Below are positions 53,515-64,000 of a stretch of 64,000 bases of DNA, piece after piece. The DNA lies in assembly GCA_902630065.1 (NCBI GenBank), contig CACOTF010000002.1, positions 1 through 64,000 on the forward strand, read 5' to 3'. The stretch comes from an uncultured Pelagibacteraceae bacterium. Lineage in GTDB: Bacteria; Pseudomonadota; Alphaproteobacteria; Pelagibacterales; Pelagibacteraceae. Within the stretch, counting starts at the first letter, position 1; every line of letters starts with the position of its first letter. The notes below the pieces were generated by a model. That model was given only the letters and a program-made list of their open reading frames with translations. It was not told where the DNA came from and did not search any database. Made by a program: the position numbers and the translations under genes.

Positions 53515-55323
53515 ATGGGTGATACAATAGACAACATTAGGAATTTTGCAATTATAGCTCATATAGATCATGGCAAATCAACTATAGCTGACAGAATAAT
53601 TCATAAATGTGGAGGTTTGAGTGATAGAGAAATGAAATCTCAAGTACTTGACTCTATGGATATAGAAAGAGAGAGAGGGATAACAATTAAAGCACAAACA
53701 GTTAAATTAAATTATAAAGCCAAAAATGGAAAAAATTATATTTTAAATATTATAGACACCCCAGGACATGTAGATTTTAGTTATGAAGTTAGTAGAAGCC
53801 TATATGCATGCGAAGGTTCAATATTAATTGTAGATAGCACTCAAGGAGTAGAAGCTCAAACACTTGCAAATGTATACCAAGCACTTGATATAAATCATGA
53901 GATTATTCCAGTATTAAATAAAATTGATCTGCCAGCATCTGATCTTGAAAGAACAAATAATCAAATTGAAGATGTTATTGGCATAGATACATCTAATTCT
54001 GTTCCTTGCTCTGGAAAAACTGGACAAGGAATAGATGAAATTCTTGAGCAAATTATTAACTCTTTGCCTGGACCTAAAGGTGAAAAAAATAGCAAATTAA
54101 AATGTTTACTAGTTGATAGCTGGTATGACACGTATCTTGGAGTAGTTATATTAGTGAGAATTATAGACGGAAAACTAAAAAAAAATATGAAAATAAAAAT
54201 GATGTCTACAAACCAAGAATATATTGTAGAAAAGGTTGGCGTTTTTACACCTAAGGCAAAAGATGTCAATGAACTTAACGCTGGAGAAATAGGTTTTATT
54301 ACAACTGGTATTAAAATTTTATCAGAAACTAAAGTTGGAGACACTATATGCGATGCAGAAAATCCTCTCCAAGATGCATTACCAGGGTTTAAACCAAGTA
54401 AACCAGTAGTTTTTTGTGGTTTATTTCCTGTAGATAGCTCTGAATATCAAAAATTAAAAGATGGACTTGCTAAATTACAATTAAATGATGCAAGTTTTTC
54501 TTATGAAGCAGAATCATCATCTGCCTTAGGACTTGGTTTTAGATGTGGATTTTTAGGTTTATTACATCTTGAAATAATCACAGAAAGACTTGAGAGAGAA
54601 TTTGATATTAATTTATTAACTACAACACCAGGCGTTGTTTACAAAGTTTACTTAAATAATGGTGAAATTGTTGAACTTCAAAATCCCTCAAATTTACCAG
54701 ATCCTACTTATATAAAATTTATTGAAGAACCATGGATTAAAGCTACAATTATCACTCCAGATCAGTATTTGGGACCAATTATTAAGTTATGTCAAAATAA
54801 AAGAGGTGTACAAACTAATTTAAGTTATTCAGGAAATCGTGCAGTTATTAATTACGAGATACCTTTAAATGAAGTCGTATTTGATTTTAATGACCGTCTT
54901 AAATCTATGACAAGCGGATATGCTAGTTTCGATTATGAAATTATTGATCACAAAGAAGGAGATCTAGTAAAAATGAATATACTTGTAAATTCAGAACCTG
55001 TTGATGCTCTTGCAATGATGATACATAAAGATTTTGCTCAAACTACAGGTAGAGAGGTCTGTGAAAAATTAAAAGACTTAATTCCAAGACACAACTTTAT
55101 GATACCAATCCAAGCAGCTATTGGTGGTAAAATTATTGCTAGAGAAACTATCAAAGGTTTTAAAAAAGATGTATTAACAAAAATTCATGGAGGTGGAGCG
55201 ACAGATAGAAAAAGAAAACTGCTCGAAAAACAGAAAAAAGGTAAAGCAAGAGCTAAACAATTTGGAAAAGTTGAAATACCTCAGGAGGCATTCATTGGCG
55301 TTTTAAGAATTAACAAAGAATGA
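53515..55323 (+). CDS. lepA: Elongation factor 4 (LepA GTPase)
   Basis: A ribosome-binding translational GTPase implicated in initiation and 30S assembly. At 602 residues it has G1 [10 protein letters not shown]2 [11 protein letters not shown]3 [12 protein letters not shown]4 NKIDLPAS and the LepA-specific C-terminal domain ([20 protein letters not shown], then [20 protein letters not shown]). Starts 3 bp after pheT and overlaps the methyltransferase-like gene by 4 bp. Confidence 0.98.
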   Translation: MGDTIDNIRNFAIIAHIDHGKSTIADRIIHKCGGLSDREMKSQVLDSMDIERERGITIKAQTVKLNYKAKNGKNYILNIIDTPGHVDFSYEVSRSLYACEGSILIVDSTQGVEAQTLANVYQALDINHEIIPVLNKIDLPASDLERTNNQIEDVIGIDTSNSVPCSGKTGQGIDEILEQIINSLPGPKGEKNSKLKCLLVDSWYDTYLGVVILVRIIDGKLKKNMKIKMMSTNQEYIVEKVGVFTPKAKDVNELNAGEIGFITTGIKILSETKVGDTICDAENPLQDALPGFKPSKPVVFCGLFPVDSSEYQKLKDGLAKLQLNDASFSYEAESSSALGLGFRCGFLGLLHLEIITERLEREFDINLLTTTPGVVYKVYLNNGEIVELQNPSNLPDPTYIKFIEEPWIKATIITPDQYLGPIIKLCQNKRGVQTNLSYSGNRAVINYEIPLNEVVFDFNDRLKSMTSGYASFDYEIIDHKEGDLVKMNILVNSEPVDALAMMIHKDFAQTTGREVCEKLKDLIPRHNFMIPIQAAIGGKIIARETIKGFKKDVLTKIHGGGATDRKRKLLEKQKKGKARAKQFGKVEIPQEAFIGVLRINKE

Positions 55324-56108
55324 CAAAAGACATAATAATATTAATATTACTTTTAATAATTTTATTACTAACATATTTTATAAATAAAAAAAAAATTAAA
55401 AGATTAATTTATAAAAACAAAATAAAAAAAATAAATCTATCTGAGCTAGACCAAATTTTCAACGAGAAATTAATAAGTGAAAATTTAAAAGGTCCAAAAG
55501 AAGATGCTATTGTCAAAAGTTTTATTATTTCTCCACAAAATAAAGTTGTAGGAATAACTTCTGATTATGAAGCATGGATAATCTCTGTATTAAGTAAAAA
55601 AAGTAATAATATATTTGAATTTGGTGTTGGTAGTGGAAAAACTACTTATCTAATGGCACTTAATTCAAACAAAGATACTAAAATTACCTGCTTAACTCTT
55701 GGACCAGATCAGGTAAAAAATTTAGAAAAAGAAAGTACAGATAATAAGATTTCATTTAGAAATATCATAAATGAGAGCATATACCAAAAATTTCTATTTT
55801 CAGGAACCGATGTTGAAAATAAAATTAACATTATTTTTGAGAATTCAATAAATTTTGATGAAAGCAAACATCTAAATAAATTTGATTTAATATTTATAGA
55901 TGGAGGACATACTTACTCAGTTGTAAAAAATGATACCGAAAAATCATTTAAAATGATTAATAAAAACGGAATTATTTTGTGGCATGATTACGTCCCTGGT
56001 AAACAATCTTCAAAAGATGTTGTAAATTACTTAAATGAAATTTCTAAAGAGAAAAATATCTTAAATATAAGACATACATCGTTATGTGTATTTAGAAATA
56101 GCGATTAA
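55320..56108 (+). CDS. Membrane-anchored class I SAM-dependent methyltransferase-like protein
   Basis: A 262-residue protein with an N-terminal membrane helix ([17 protein letters not shown]) followed by a basic stretch. The soluble domain has a Rossmann pattern: [18 protein letters not shown] as the SAM motif I, TCLTLGP as motif II region, [20 protein letters not shown] and [19 protein letters not shown], matching the Methyltransf_24-like group (HDY tail). Substrate unknown. It overlaps lepA by 4 bp, and tRNA-Ser begins 1 bp after its stop, so both probably share a transcript. Confidence 0.72.
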   Translation: MTKDIIILILLLIILLLTYFINKKKIKRLIYKNKIKKINLSELDQIFNEKLISENLKGPKEDAIVKSFIISPQNKVVGITSDYEAWIISVLSKKSNNIFEFGVGSGKTTYLMALNSNKDTKITCLTLGPDQVKNLEKESTDNKISFRNIINESIYQKFLFSGTDVENKINIIFENSINFDESKHLNKFDLIFIDGGHTYSVVKNDTEKSFKMINKNGIILWHDYVPGKQSSKDVVNYLNEISKEKNILNIRHTSLCVFRNSD

Positions 56109-56109
56109 A

Positions 56110-56199
56110 GGAGAGGTGGCCGAGTGGTTGAAGGCGCACGCTTGGAAAGCGTGTATAGGGGAAACTCTATCATGGGTTCGAATCCCATTCTCTCCGCCA
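56110..56199 (+). tRNA. tRNA-Ser(GGA)
   Basis: A 90-base tRNA with a long variable arm. The acceptor GGAGAGG pairs with TCTCTCC (one G-U); the anticodon stem CACGC/GCGTG surrounds loop TTGGAAA, anticodon GGA (reads UCC/UCU). The T arm contains GGTTCGAAT, and CCA is encoded at 56197-56199. It starts 1 bp after the methyltransferase-like stop. Confidence 0.97.
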
Positions 56200-56267
56200 T
56201 ATTTTTGTTAGAAAATTCATCTTTTTAACGGGTTTTACTGAAATAGAAAAAAAATCTAAAATACATC

Positions 56268-56296
56268 AAATAAATGTTGGTATTCAACACTTATTT
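56268..56296. promoter_or_regulatory. Long hairpin or operator upstream of gyrB
   Basis: AAATAAATGTTG (56268-56279) and CAACACTTATTT (56285-56296) form a 12-bp stem with one A-C mismatch and a 5-base loop GTATT. It lies 74 bp before the gyrB start and 69 bp after tRNA-Ser. There is no U-run after it, so it is more likely an operator or leader element than a terminator. The rest of the 170-bp gap is plain AT-rich DNA. Confidence 0.5.
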
Positions 56297-56363
56297 AAGC
56301 TTTTGCACTTCTGCCATTTTATAATTTTTTGTAAAAATGTTATAAAAATTTCTTCCATATTAA

Positions 56364-58427
<2,064 letters not shown>

Positions 58428-59708
58428 ATGGATTTAAAACAATCTGTCAAAGCAGCATCATTAAATAAGTCTACTTATATCAATTTAAGATGGATTGGGA
58501 TTTTAGGTCAATTTATAACTATAAACACAGTCAAATTTATTTTTGGCTTTGAGTTTAACTTTATTTTATCTAATCTTATAATTTTTATTGGAGCTTTAAG
58601 TAACTTTTACTTAATATTTTTTTATAAAAAACCAATACTTTCAAACGTAACTTCTTTTAATTTTTTAACTTTAGATATACTTCAATTGAGCGCTTTACTT
58701 TATTTATCCGGGGGTATTTTAAATCCATTTTCAATATTTCTTTTGATACCAAGTGTATTTGCTGCATCCAATTTAAATATTAAAACAAATATTGCTTTAA
58801 TTTTAATTACTCTAGCATCAATCATAATTTTAACTTTTTATCACTATGAATTGCCAAAACCATTGGATGAATACAGTATTAGTCAGTATTATTACTATGC
58901 AATTCCTCTAGCATTGATTGTTGCATTATTTTTTTTAAACTATTTTGCATTTATTTTCGGACAAGAAACAAACCTTAGAAAAGATGCATTAGATAAAATT
59001 CAAGAGGTAATTTCCAAAGAACATGAACTTGTTTCACTTGGGGGGCAAGCCGCTGCTGCCGCTCATTCGTTTGGCACCCCTTTGTCTACAATTAAAATTA
59101 TCTCTCACGATTTATTTGATCAATTTAAAGAAAATGATGATGTGAAAAAAGATCTCGAGTTATTAATTAGTCAAGTTAATAGGTGTAATGATATTTTAAA
59201 AAAACTAACATTAAACCCTACTATAGAGGATGATTTTATTAGTAAAAATAAAACACTTTACGATTACATTAGTGAGATAGTTAACTCATTCAAGGAAATT
59301 TCTAATAAGAATTTCAATATTGATAAAGAGCAAGATTCTAACTCATTTGAAATACTTAAATCTGTTGAAATTGTTTATGGTTTAAGGAATTTTATTGGAA
59401 ATGCTAATAAATTTTCAAACGAAAATATTTATATTGCTATCAAAAGTGATAGTCAAAAGACTGAAATTACAATAGAGGACGATGGGCCTGGTATACCAAA
59501 AGATATACTTAATAAGATTGGAGAGCCCTATATTAAGACACTTAAACATAAAGATAATAAAAAAACTGGATTGGGTTTAGGGATTTTTATAGGCAAAACA
59601 TTGTTAGAAAAAAATTCTGCCAGAATAACAATTAGAAATTCAGAAACTAGAGGTGGAGCTGAAGTAAAAATAGAGTGGGAAAATAAAAATTTAAAAAAAT
59701 TAGTGTAA
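58428..59708 (+). CDS. RegB/PrrB-like redox-sensing histidine kinase
   Basis: A 426-residue membrane sensor kinase with about six N-terminal helices. Three RegB marks are visible: the quinone-binding GGxxNPF motif in [12 protein letters not shown] (95-101), the H-box [18 protein letters not shown] with phospho-acceptor H213, and a conserved cysteine C253 exactly 40 residues later, the same spacing as His225 and redox Cys265 of Rhodobacter RegB. The C-terminal ATPase has N, G1 (EDDGPGIP) and G2 (KTGLGLGIF) boxes. It would sense quinone-pool redox state. No response regulator is in the window. It starts directly at the gyrB stop; its own stop overlaps cobT by 9 bp. Confidence 0.9.
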   Translation: MDLKQSVKAASLNKSTYINLRWIGILGQFITINTVKFIFGFEFNFILSNLIIFIGALSNFYLIFFYKKPILSNVTSFNFLTLDILQLSALLYLSGGILNPFSIFLLIPSVFAASNLNIKTNIALILITLASIIILTFYHYELPKPLDEYSISQYYYYAIPLALIVALFFLNYFAFIFGQETNLRKDALDKIQEVISKEHELVSLGGQAAAAAHSFGTPLSTIKIISHDLFDQFKENDDVKKDLELLISQVNRCNDILKKLTLNPTIEDDFISKNKTLYDYISEIVNSFKEISNKNFNIDKEQDSNSFEILKSVEIVYGLRNFIGNANKFSNENIYIAIKSDSQKTEITIEDDGPGIPKDILNKIGEPYIKTLKHKDNKKTGLGLGIFIGKTLLEKNSARITIRNSETRGGAEVKIEWENKNLKKLV

Positions 59709-61490
59709 TTTTTTATTATTTTCAAACAAACCACTAAGCTGGCCAATCATTACATCACCTAACTCTTGAACGTCAGCAATTTTTATCGCTTTTTTGTAGT
59801 ATCTCGAAACATCGTGGCCAATACCTATTGCAAGAATTTCGATATCACTTTTGCTTTCTATTGATTTTACAGTTTGCTTTAAATGTTTTTCTAAAAAATC
59901 ACCCGAATTAACAGATAATGTTGAGTCATCAACTGGTGCACCATCTGAAATAACCATAAGAATTTTTCTTTCTTCTTTTCTTTTCTTAAGTCTATTAAAA
60001 GCCCAAGTAATAGCTTCACCATCAATATTTTCTTTAAGTAAGCCCTCTTTTAGCATTAAGCCTAAATTTTTTTTTGATTGTCTCCAGTGAGTGTCAGCAG
60101 ATTTATAAATTATATGTCTTAAATCATTTAAACGTCCCGGATTTTTTAATTTACCAAGTTTATTCCACTTTTCTCTGCTCTTACCACCCTTCCAATTTTT
60201 TGTTGTGAAACCAAGAATTTCTACTTTGACTGAACATCTTTCTAGTGTTCTAGATAATATATCGGCACAAAGAGCGGCAATAGTAATTGGCCTCCCTCTC
60301 ATAGATCCAGAATTATCTATGAGTAAAGTCACAACTGTATCTTTAAACTCTAAATCTTTCTCTTTTTTAAAAGAAAGAGAATTATATGGATCAATTATTA
60401 TTCTCGGCAATTTTGAACTATCTAATAAACCTTCTTCAAGATCAAACTCCCAAGCTCTATTTTGTTTTGCAAGTAACTGTCTTTGTAATTTATTTGCAAG
60501 TTTCGTAATTATGTCTTGGAAACTAGTTAGTTGTTGGTCTAAATTTTTTCTTAATTTTGAAATTTCTTCAGAACTTTCCAGTGTTTCTGCTTTTGCTGTC
60601 TCATCAAATTCTGAAGTATATATTTTATATTCTCTATTACTTATTCCTAAATTTTTTTTCTGGACAATATTTTCTATCTCATTATTTTCAGCATCATCAT
60701 TTCCCAGCTGTTCATCAAGCCTAAATTCATTCATTTCGTCAGAACTATCAACACCTTCATTGATACTGTCTTCCTCTTCTCTTTCTTGAGACTCTCCACT
60801 GTCTGTTTTTTGATCATCTTTTGAATTATTTTTATCTTGCTCATCTTCTTTCTGTTCTTCCCTTTTGTTCTCCTCTTCCGACTCAAAGATTTCCATATTC
60901 TGGAGAATTTCCGATATTTTGGAATTATATATGTTTTGATTTTCTGCATTTTCTTTTAAAAAATTTATGTGTCTATCTAAGGATTTTTCAAAATCATTTT
61001 TCCAGTATGATAAAATTTTTTTAGCACTTTCAGATAAACTTACATTCATTAGTTTATTAAGCATGTAATATTCAAAAGCCTCAGAAACGTTTGATTCTTC
61101 TTTCTTTTTTATGTTTTCAGATTTTGCCAAACTGATCTTATTGTTATATTTGGTCATTAAATTTTTTGAAATTCCCTTCATCATTTGTGACCCTAAAAGT
61201 TCATATCTTATTTTTTCAGAAATCTTATAGAGTGTATGGCAAGTAGGTGTTTTTGGAATATTTTGTTCCAAAGTGGAATTATCAGAAAATTTTCTTTTTA
61301 ATGCCTCCGAATCTGCTTCAGCTCTTAATTTAACAAAGTTTTCCTTATCTTTTAAATTATCAAATTTAGAAATATTAAATTCTTTTGAATTTTTTTTTTC
61401 TTTTAATGTATGTGTTTCACCTGAAATGGCTTTAATTGTTGAGTTTAAAGCTTGTTTAAATTGCTCTTTTATAAGATCATCTTTGTTCAT
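59700..61490 (-). CDS. cobT: CobT-like VWA-domain protein (cobaltochelatase-type subunit)
   Basis: A 596-residue protein with a long acidic middle (about 200-275, rich in Glu/Asp/Ser/Asn) and a C-terminal von Willebrand A domain whose MIDAS motif is [11 protein letters not shown], with [14 protein letters not shown]. This is the CobT layout, the partner of the AAA+ CobS in aerobic cobalt insertion with CobN. No CobN or other cobalamin gene is present here. SAR11-type genomes are generally regarded as lacking B12 synthesis, so another MoxR-VWA-like chaperone role is possible. It overlaps cobS by 1 bp. Confidence 0.85.
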   Translation of the reverse strand: MNKDDLIKEQFKQALNSTIKAISGETHTLKEKKNSKEFNISKFDNLKDKENFVKLRAEADSEALKRKFSDNSTLEQNIPKTPTCHTLYKISEKIRYELLGSQMMKGISKNLMTKYNNKISLAKSENIKKKEESNVSEAFEYYMLNKLMNVSLSESAKKILSYWKNDFEKSLDRHINFLKENAENQNIYNSKISEILQNMEIFESEEENKREEQKEDEQDKNNSKDDQKTDSGESQEREEEDSINEGVDSSDEMNEFRLDEQLGNDDAENNEIENIVQKKNLGISNREYKIYTSEFDETAKAETLESSEEISKLRKNLDQQLTSFQDIITKLANKLQRQLLAKQNRAWEFDLEEGLLDSSKLPRIIIDPYNSLSFKKEKDLEFKDTVVTLLIDNSGSMRGRPITIAALCADILSRTLERCSVKVEILGFTTKNWKGGKSREKWNKLGKLKNPGRLNDLRHIIYKSADTHWRQSKKNLGLMLKEGLLKENIDGEAITWAFNRLKKRKEERKILMVISDGAPVDDSTLSVNSGDFLEKHLKQTVKSIESKSDIEILAIGIGHDVSRYYKKAIKIADVQELGDVMIGQLSGLFENNKKLH

Positions 61491-62464
61491 TAAACCTGAA
61501 TATTTATCATCGACTCTGGCAATTCTTCACCAAAACATCTTTGATAGTATTCTGCGATTGTGTTCTTTTCGACATCATCACATTTATTTAAAAAAGTTAC
61601 TCTGAATGCATAGCCTACGTCTTTAAATATTTCAGAATTTTCTGCCCAATGTAGTACTGTCCTTGGACTCATAACAGTTGAAATGTCTCCAGCCATAAAG
61701 CCTTTTCTTGTTAATGTCGCAACTTTTATCATATTTGCAACTCTCTCTTTACCTTTATTATTATCTAGAGACTTGTTTTTTCCTAAAATAATTTCCATTT
61801 CTTTTTCCAAAGCTAAATAATTTAGTGTTGTAACAATGTTCCATCTATCCATTTGCCCCTGGTTTATTTGTTGTGTTCCGTGATAGAGGCCAGTTGTATC
61901 TCCTAAACCAACAGTATTTGAAGTTGCAAATAATCTAAAATATTTGTTTTGTTTAATGACCTTATTCTTATCTAATAAAGTAAAATTACCCTCAGCTTCT
62001 AAAACTCTTTGAATTACAAACATCACATCTGGTCTACCAGCATCATATTCATCAAATACTAAAGCTACAGGATTTTGTATCGACCAAGGAAGTATTCCCT
62101 CCTTGAATTCTGTAACTTGTTTACCATCTTTAATTATAATTGAGTCTTTTCCAATTAAATCTATTCTACTAACATGGCTATCTAAGTTAATTCTAATACA
62201 TGGCCAGTTTAATCTAGCTGCAATTTGTTCTATGTGTGTGGATTTACCTGTTCCATGATAACCTTGCACAAGAACTCTTTTGTTAAATGAAAATCCAGAG
62301 AGGATTGCTAAAGTTGTGTCTTTATCAAATTTATAAGTTTTATCTATATCTGGCACATAATCAGTTTTTTTTGAAAATGCGTCTACTTCCATATCAGAAT
62401 CTATTCCGAATGTTTGTTTAATCGATAATTTGATATCTGGGGTCTGTTCAATATTTGTTGTCAA
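61490..62464 (-). CDS. cobS: CobS-like AAA+ ATPase (MoxR-type)
   Basis: A 324-residue AAA+ ATPase. Walker A is [15 protein letters not shown], Walker [18 protein letters not shown], sensor region [17 protein letters not shown] and a sensor 2-type arginine in MSPRTVLHW. In the CobNST chelatase it forms the ring that works with the CobT VWA protein. The start codon is TTG at 62464, supported by AAGGA five bases upstream; it overlaps the J-domain gene by 17 bp. Always paired with CobT here, so both probably form one complex. Confidence 0.85.
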   Translation of the reverse strand: MTTNIEQTPDIKLSIKQTFGIDSDMEVDAFSKKTDYVPDIDKTYKFDKDTTLAILSGFSFNKRVLVQGYHGTGKSTHIEQIAARLNWPCIRINLDSHVSRIDLIGKDSIIIKDGKQVTEFKEGILPWSIQNPVALVFDEYDAGRPDVMFVIQRVLEAEGNFTLLDKNKVIKQNKYFRLFATSNTVGLGDTTGLYHGTQQINQGQMDRWNIVTTLNYLALEKEMEIILGKNKSLDNNKGKERVANMIKVATLTRKGFMAGDISTVMSPRTVLHWAENSEIFKDVGYAFRVTFLNKCDDVEKNTIAEYYQRCFGEELPESMINIQV

Positions 62465-62981
62465 TTTTGTCCTTATAAGTATTTTTCAATTGGGTATAAG
62501 CTAAAGTTATCACTTTGAGCTTATCTTCAAATTTTTTATTGCCAGCATTCATATCAGGGTGAAATTTTTTCACAAGTCTTTTGAATTTTTCTTGTATTTT
62601 GGCCCATTTTAAACCAACTCCAACACCCAAAATTTCAAAGGCTTTAAGATCATTACTATTAAACTTAAACTTATTCATATGATTCAAGTTACTAAAATCT
62701 TTAAATTTTCCATTTTCATCTTTTAAAGTATTATTCCACAATATTTTGAAAAAATTATCCGAAGAACTAAAACTCTGGGTTGGCTTATGCCATGTAATGT
62801 CAGATTTTAAAAAGTTGATTACTTGTTCGTCGCTCATACCTGAAAAATAATTCCAGCTTTTATTAAACTCTCTTACATGCTCAAGACAGAGAAGTCTATA
62901 TTCTTTGCTGTTATCCTTTTCTTTTGGAGCTTTGTAAAGTCCCTCTTCGTTACAATTATTCCATTCACAAATATTTTTCAT
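62448..62981 (-). CDS. J-domain protein with N-terminal cysteine motif
   Basis: A 177-residue DnaJ-like co-chaperone, first gene of a J-domain-cobS-cobT string. A C-terminal J domain contains [20 protein letters not shown] and the HPD tripeptide in [16 protein letters not shown], needed to stimulate DnaK. The N-terminus carries a possible metal site: CEWNNC (C5, C10) with LCLEHVREF further on. ATG at 62981 is preferred to the in-frame TTG at 62996. The start is only 20 bp from the divergent bolA start. Order J-domain-cobS-cobT with bolA next door is known from other alphaproteobacteria. Confidence 0.88.
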   Translation of the reverse strand: MKNICEWNNCNEEGLYKAPKEKDNSKEYRLLCLEHVREFNKSWNYFSGMSDEQVINFLKSDITWHKPTQSFSSSDNFFKILWNNTLKDENGKFKDFSNLNHMNKFKFNSNDLKAFEILGVGVGLKWAKIQEKFKRLVKKFHPDMNAGNKKFEDKLKVITLAYTQLKNTYKDKIDNKY

Positions 62982-63001
62982 ATTATATAATATCAAGTTT
63001 A

Positions 63002-63262
63002 ATGGATATTAATCAACTTTCAAAAAAAATTGAAAATAAACTTTTGAAAGACAATTCCATAAAAGATGTAAAGATAATTGACAACACTTATAAGCATTTA
63101 AAACACAATTCCCATCAGGAAGGTAAATTTCATATTAAATTAGAAATAAATTCTGATATATTAAAAAAGACGGATAGAATTCAGTCTAATAAAGTAATTT
63201 ACAAAATTTTAAGTGAAGAATTGAAAACTGATATTCATTCTTTACAAATAAGCTTTATTTAA
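63002..63262 (+). CDS. BolA-family protein
   Basis: An 86-residue BolA/IbaG-like protein; the family acts with monothiol glutaredoxins in iron-sulfur cluster handling or regulation. The class II KH-like fold is suggested by SIKDVKIIDNTYKHLKHNSH with the family-type HQEGKFHIKLEI and a C-terminal NKVIYKILSEELKTDIHSLQI. ATG at 63002 gives the normal length; an upstream in-frame ATG at 62924 would run into the J-domain gene. The 3' end overlaps aroB tail-to-tail by 21 bp. Confidence 0.9.
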   Translation: MDINQLSKKIENKLLKDNSIKDVKIIDNTYKHLKHNSHQEGKFHIKLEINSDILKKTDRIQSNKVIYKILSEELKTDIHSLQISFI

Positions 63263-64000
63263 TTCTTTTAATAAAAACTTGTTCAATTCAACAGATTTGG
63301 CCTGATAACTTAGGTTTAACTTTCCAAAATTCCTTATTAATATTAAGTTTATACTATCTGATTTATTTTTTTTATCACTTTTCATAAAATTTAGAATTGA
63401 TGTAATTTTCCTTTTATTAAAAAGATCTTTATATTTATTTTTAATTTCTATCTTTTTAATATGATTATTTATTAATTCTGAATTTGAATATGAGATAATT
63501 TTTTTTTCTTTACTAAAATTTACAGCATTCATTAAACCAAATATGACAGCTTCTCCATGATTCAATTTTTTTGAATATCCGAGAGTAGCCTCATATGCAT
63601 GGGCAAAAGTATGCCCAAGATTTAAAGATTTTCTTAAATTTTTTTCTTTTTCATCCTTTTCAATAATTTTTTTTTTTAATAAACAGCTATTTAAAATTGC
63701 GTTAATTATAAAATTACCTTTTAGGTTTAAAATCTTATTAAAATTTTTATCTAAAAAAACAAAATTTTTTTTGCTATCAATTAGACTACTTTTTAATATT
63801 TCAGCATATCCACATATAATTTCTCTTTTGGGTAGGGTATGTAGTAAATTAATATCTGAAATTACTAAATCTGGTTGATAAAAACTTCCTACAAGATTTT
63901 TTCCAAATTTATTATTAATACCTGTTTTGCCGCCTATTGAGGAATCGACTTGAGCTAATAAAGTGGATGGAATGTTTATAAATTTTATTCCTCTTTTAAA
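63242..64000 (-). CDS. aroB: 3-dehydroquinate synthase, C-terminal part (5' truncated by window edge)
   Basis: Second step of the shikimate pathway, making 3-dehydroquinate from DAHP in an NAD-dependent, metal-requiring reaction. The frame is open to the last base of the window, so the N-terminus lies beyond it; about 252 residues are visible. Clear motifs are RGIKFINIPSTLLAQVDSSIGG then KTGINNKFGKN, GYAEILKSSLI, NLGHTFAHAYEA and LNHGEAVIFGLMNA, including the metal-binding Glu and His residues. It usually pairs with aroK, which must be outside if present. Confidence 0.96.
   Translation of the reverse strand, partial: FKRGIKFINIPSTLLAQVDSSIGGKTGINNKFGKNLVGSFYQPDLVISDINLLHTLPKREIICGYAEILKSSLIDSKKNFVFLDKNFNKILNLKGNFIINAILNSCLLKKKIIEKDEKEKNLRKSLNLGHTFAHAYEATLGYSKKLNHGEAVIFGLMNAVNFSKEKKIISYSNSELINNHIKKIEIKNKYKDLFNKRKITSILNFMKSDKKNKSDSINLILIRNFGKLNLSYQAKSVELNKFLLKELNKAYL

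Noticed and set aside
60205..60789. 194-residue plus-strand ORF antisense to cobT
   Set aside because: It lies entirely inside cobT, and its Ser/Phe/Leu-rich low-complexity product mirrors the acidic Glu/Asp/Lys-rich region of cobT read backwards.

Overview
The window is chromosomal DNA from an AT-rich, extremely compact alphaproteobacterium. Protein character, gene order and intergenic size point to the marine SAR11 clade (Pelagibacterales). This is an inference: no 16S gene is present and no database search was run. Genes abut or overlap almost everywhere, and no stretch over 300 bases lacks a gene. The longest gap is the 244 bp between rpsT and dnaA. I see no prophage, insertion sequence, integrase, CRISPR array or toxin-antitoxin system.

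Layout. 1-1.7 kb: 3' end of katG, a 2OG-Fe(II) hydroxylase-like gene, a DUF2061 membrane protein, a cluster of Fur-like palindromes and a 59-residue cysteine-rich protein. 1.7-6.9 kb (minus): ubiE-ubiB-coaBC-dut-moeB-like-SH3. 6.9-10.8 kb (plus): mutM, rpsT, dnaA, dnaN. 10.8-18 kb: plsC-like, lysA, a tiny lptM-like lipoprotein, argH, a TlpA-type thioredoxin, a HIG1-like protein, an esterase, an HNH nuclease, coq7, dsbB-like and a YqaA/DedA-like gene. 18-20.1 kb: tRNA-Leu(CAA), an acyl-CoA synthetase, and a self-contained unit for a 27-residue Lys/Arg/Ala protein with promoter, leader hairpin and terminator. 20.1-24.2 kb (minus): SUV3-like helicase, TerB-like, fdxA and a carD gene interrupted by an A9-tract frameshift. 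24.3-31.5 kb: acetoacetyl-CoA synthetase, an aminotransferase, a TAXI-type TRAP transporter, a thioesterase, a 27-residue membrane peptide and tRNA-Arg(ACG). 31.7-38.1 kb: aceE with an N-terminal lipoyl domain, aceF, a gamma-butyrobetaine hydroxylase-like dioxygenase and an EamA transporter. 38-45 kb: uppP, a structured leader candidate and gltDB. 45-56 kb: a hydrolase, a glycosyltransferase, the translation cluster thrS-infC-rpmI-rplT-pheS-pheT-lepA and a membrane-anchored methyltransferase-like gene. 56-64 kb: tRNA-Ser(GGA), gyrB, a RegB-like redox sensor kinase, cobT/cobS with a J-domain gene, bolA and the 3' part of aroB.

How the genes work together. Most of the window is core metabolism and information processing: replication initiation, translation, ubiquinone synthesis (ubiE, ubiB, coq7), nitrogen assimilation (GOGAT), pyruvate oxidation (AceEF), and lysine, arginine and aromatic biosynthesis. 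Accessory capacity lies in organic-acid uptake (TRAP-TAXI), acetoacetate and fatty-acid activation, peroxide defence (KatG) and possible carnitine-type metabolism. The strongest leads for something undescribed are small and regulatory. They are the lysine-rich mini-protein unit, the carD homopolymer frameshift, the tRNA-Arg/27-residue membrane peptide/thioesterase unit, the palindrome cluster near the cysteine-rich protein, and the two-hairpin element upstream of gltD. Eight of ten convergent gene pairs overlap at their stop codons, an extreme form of streamlining.
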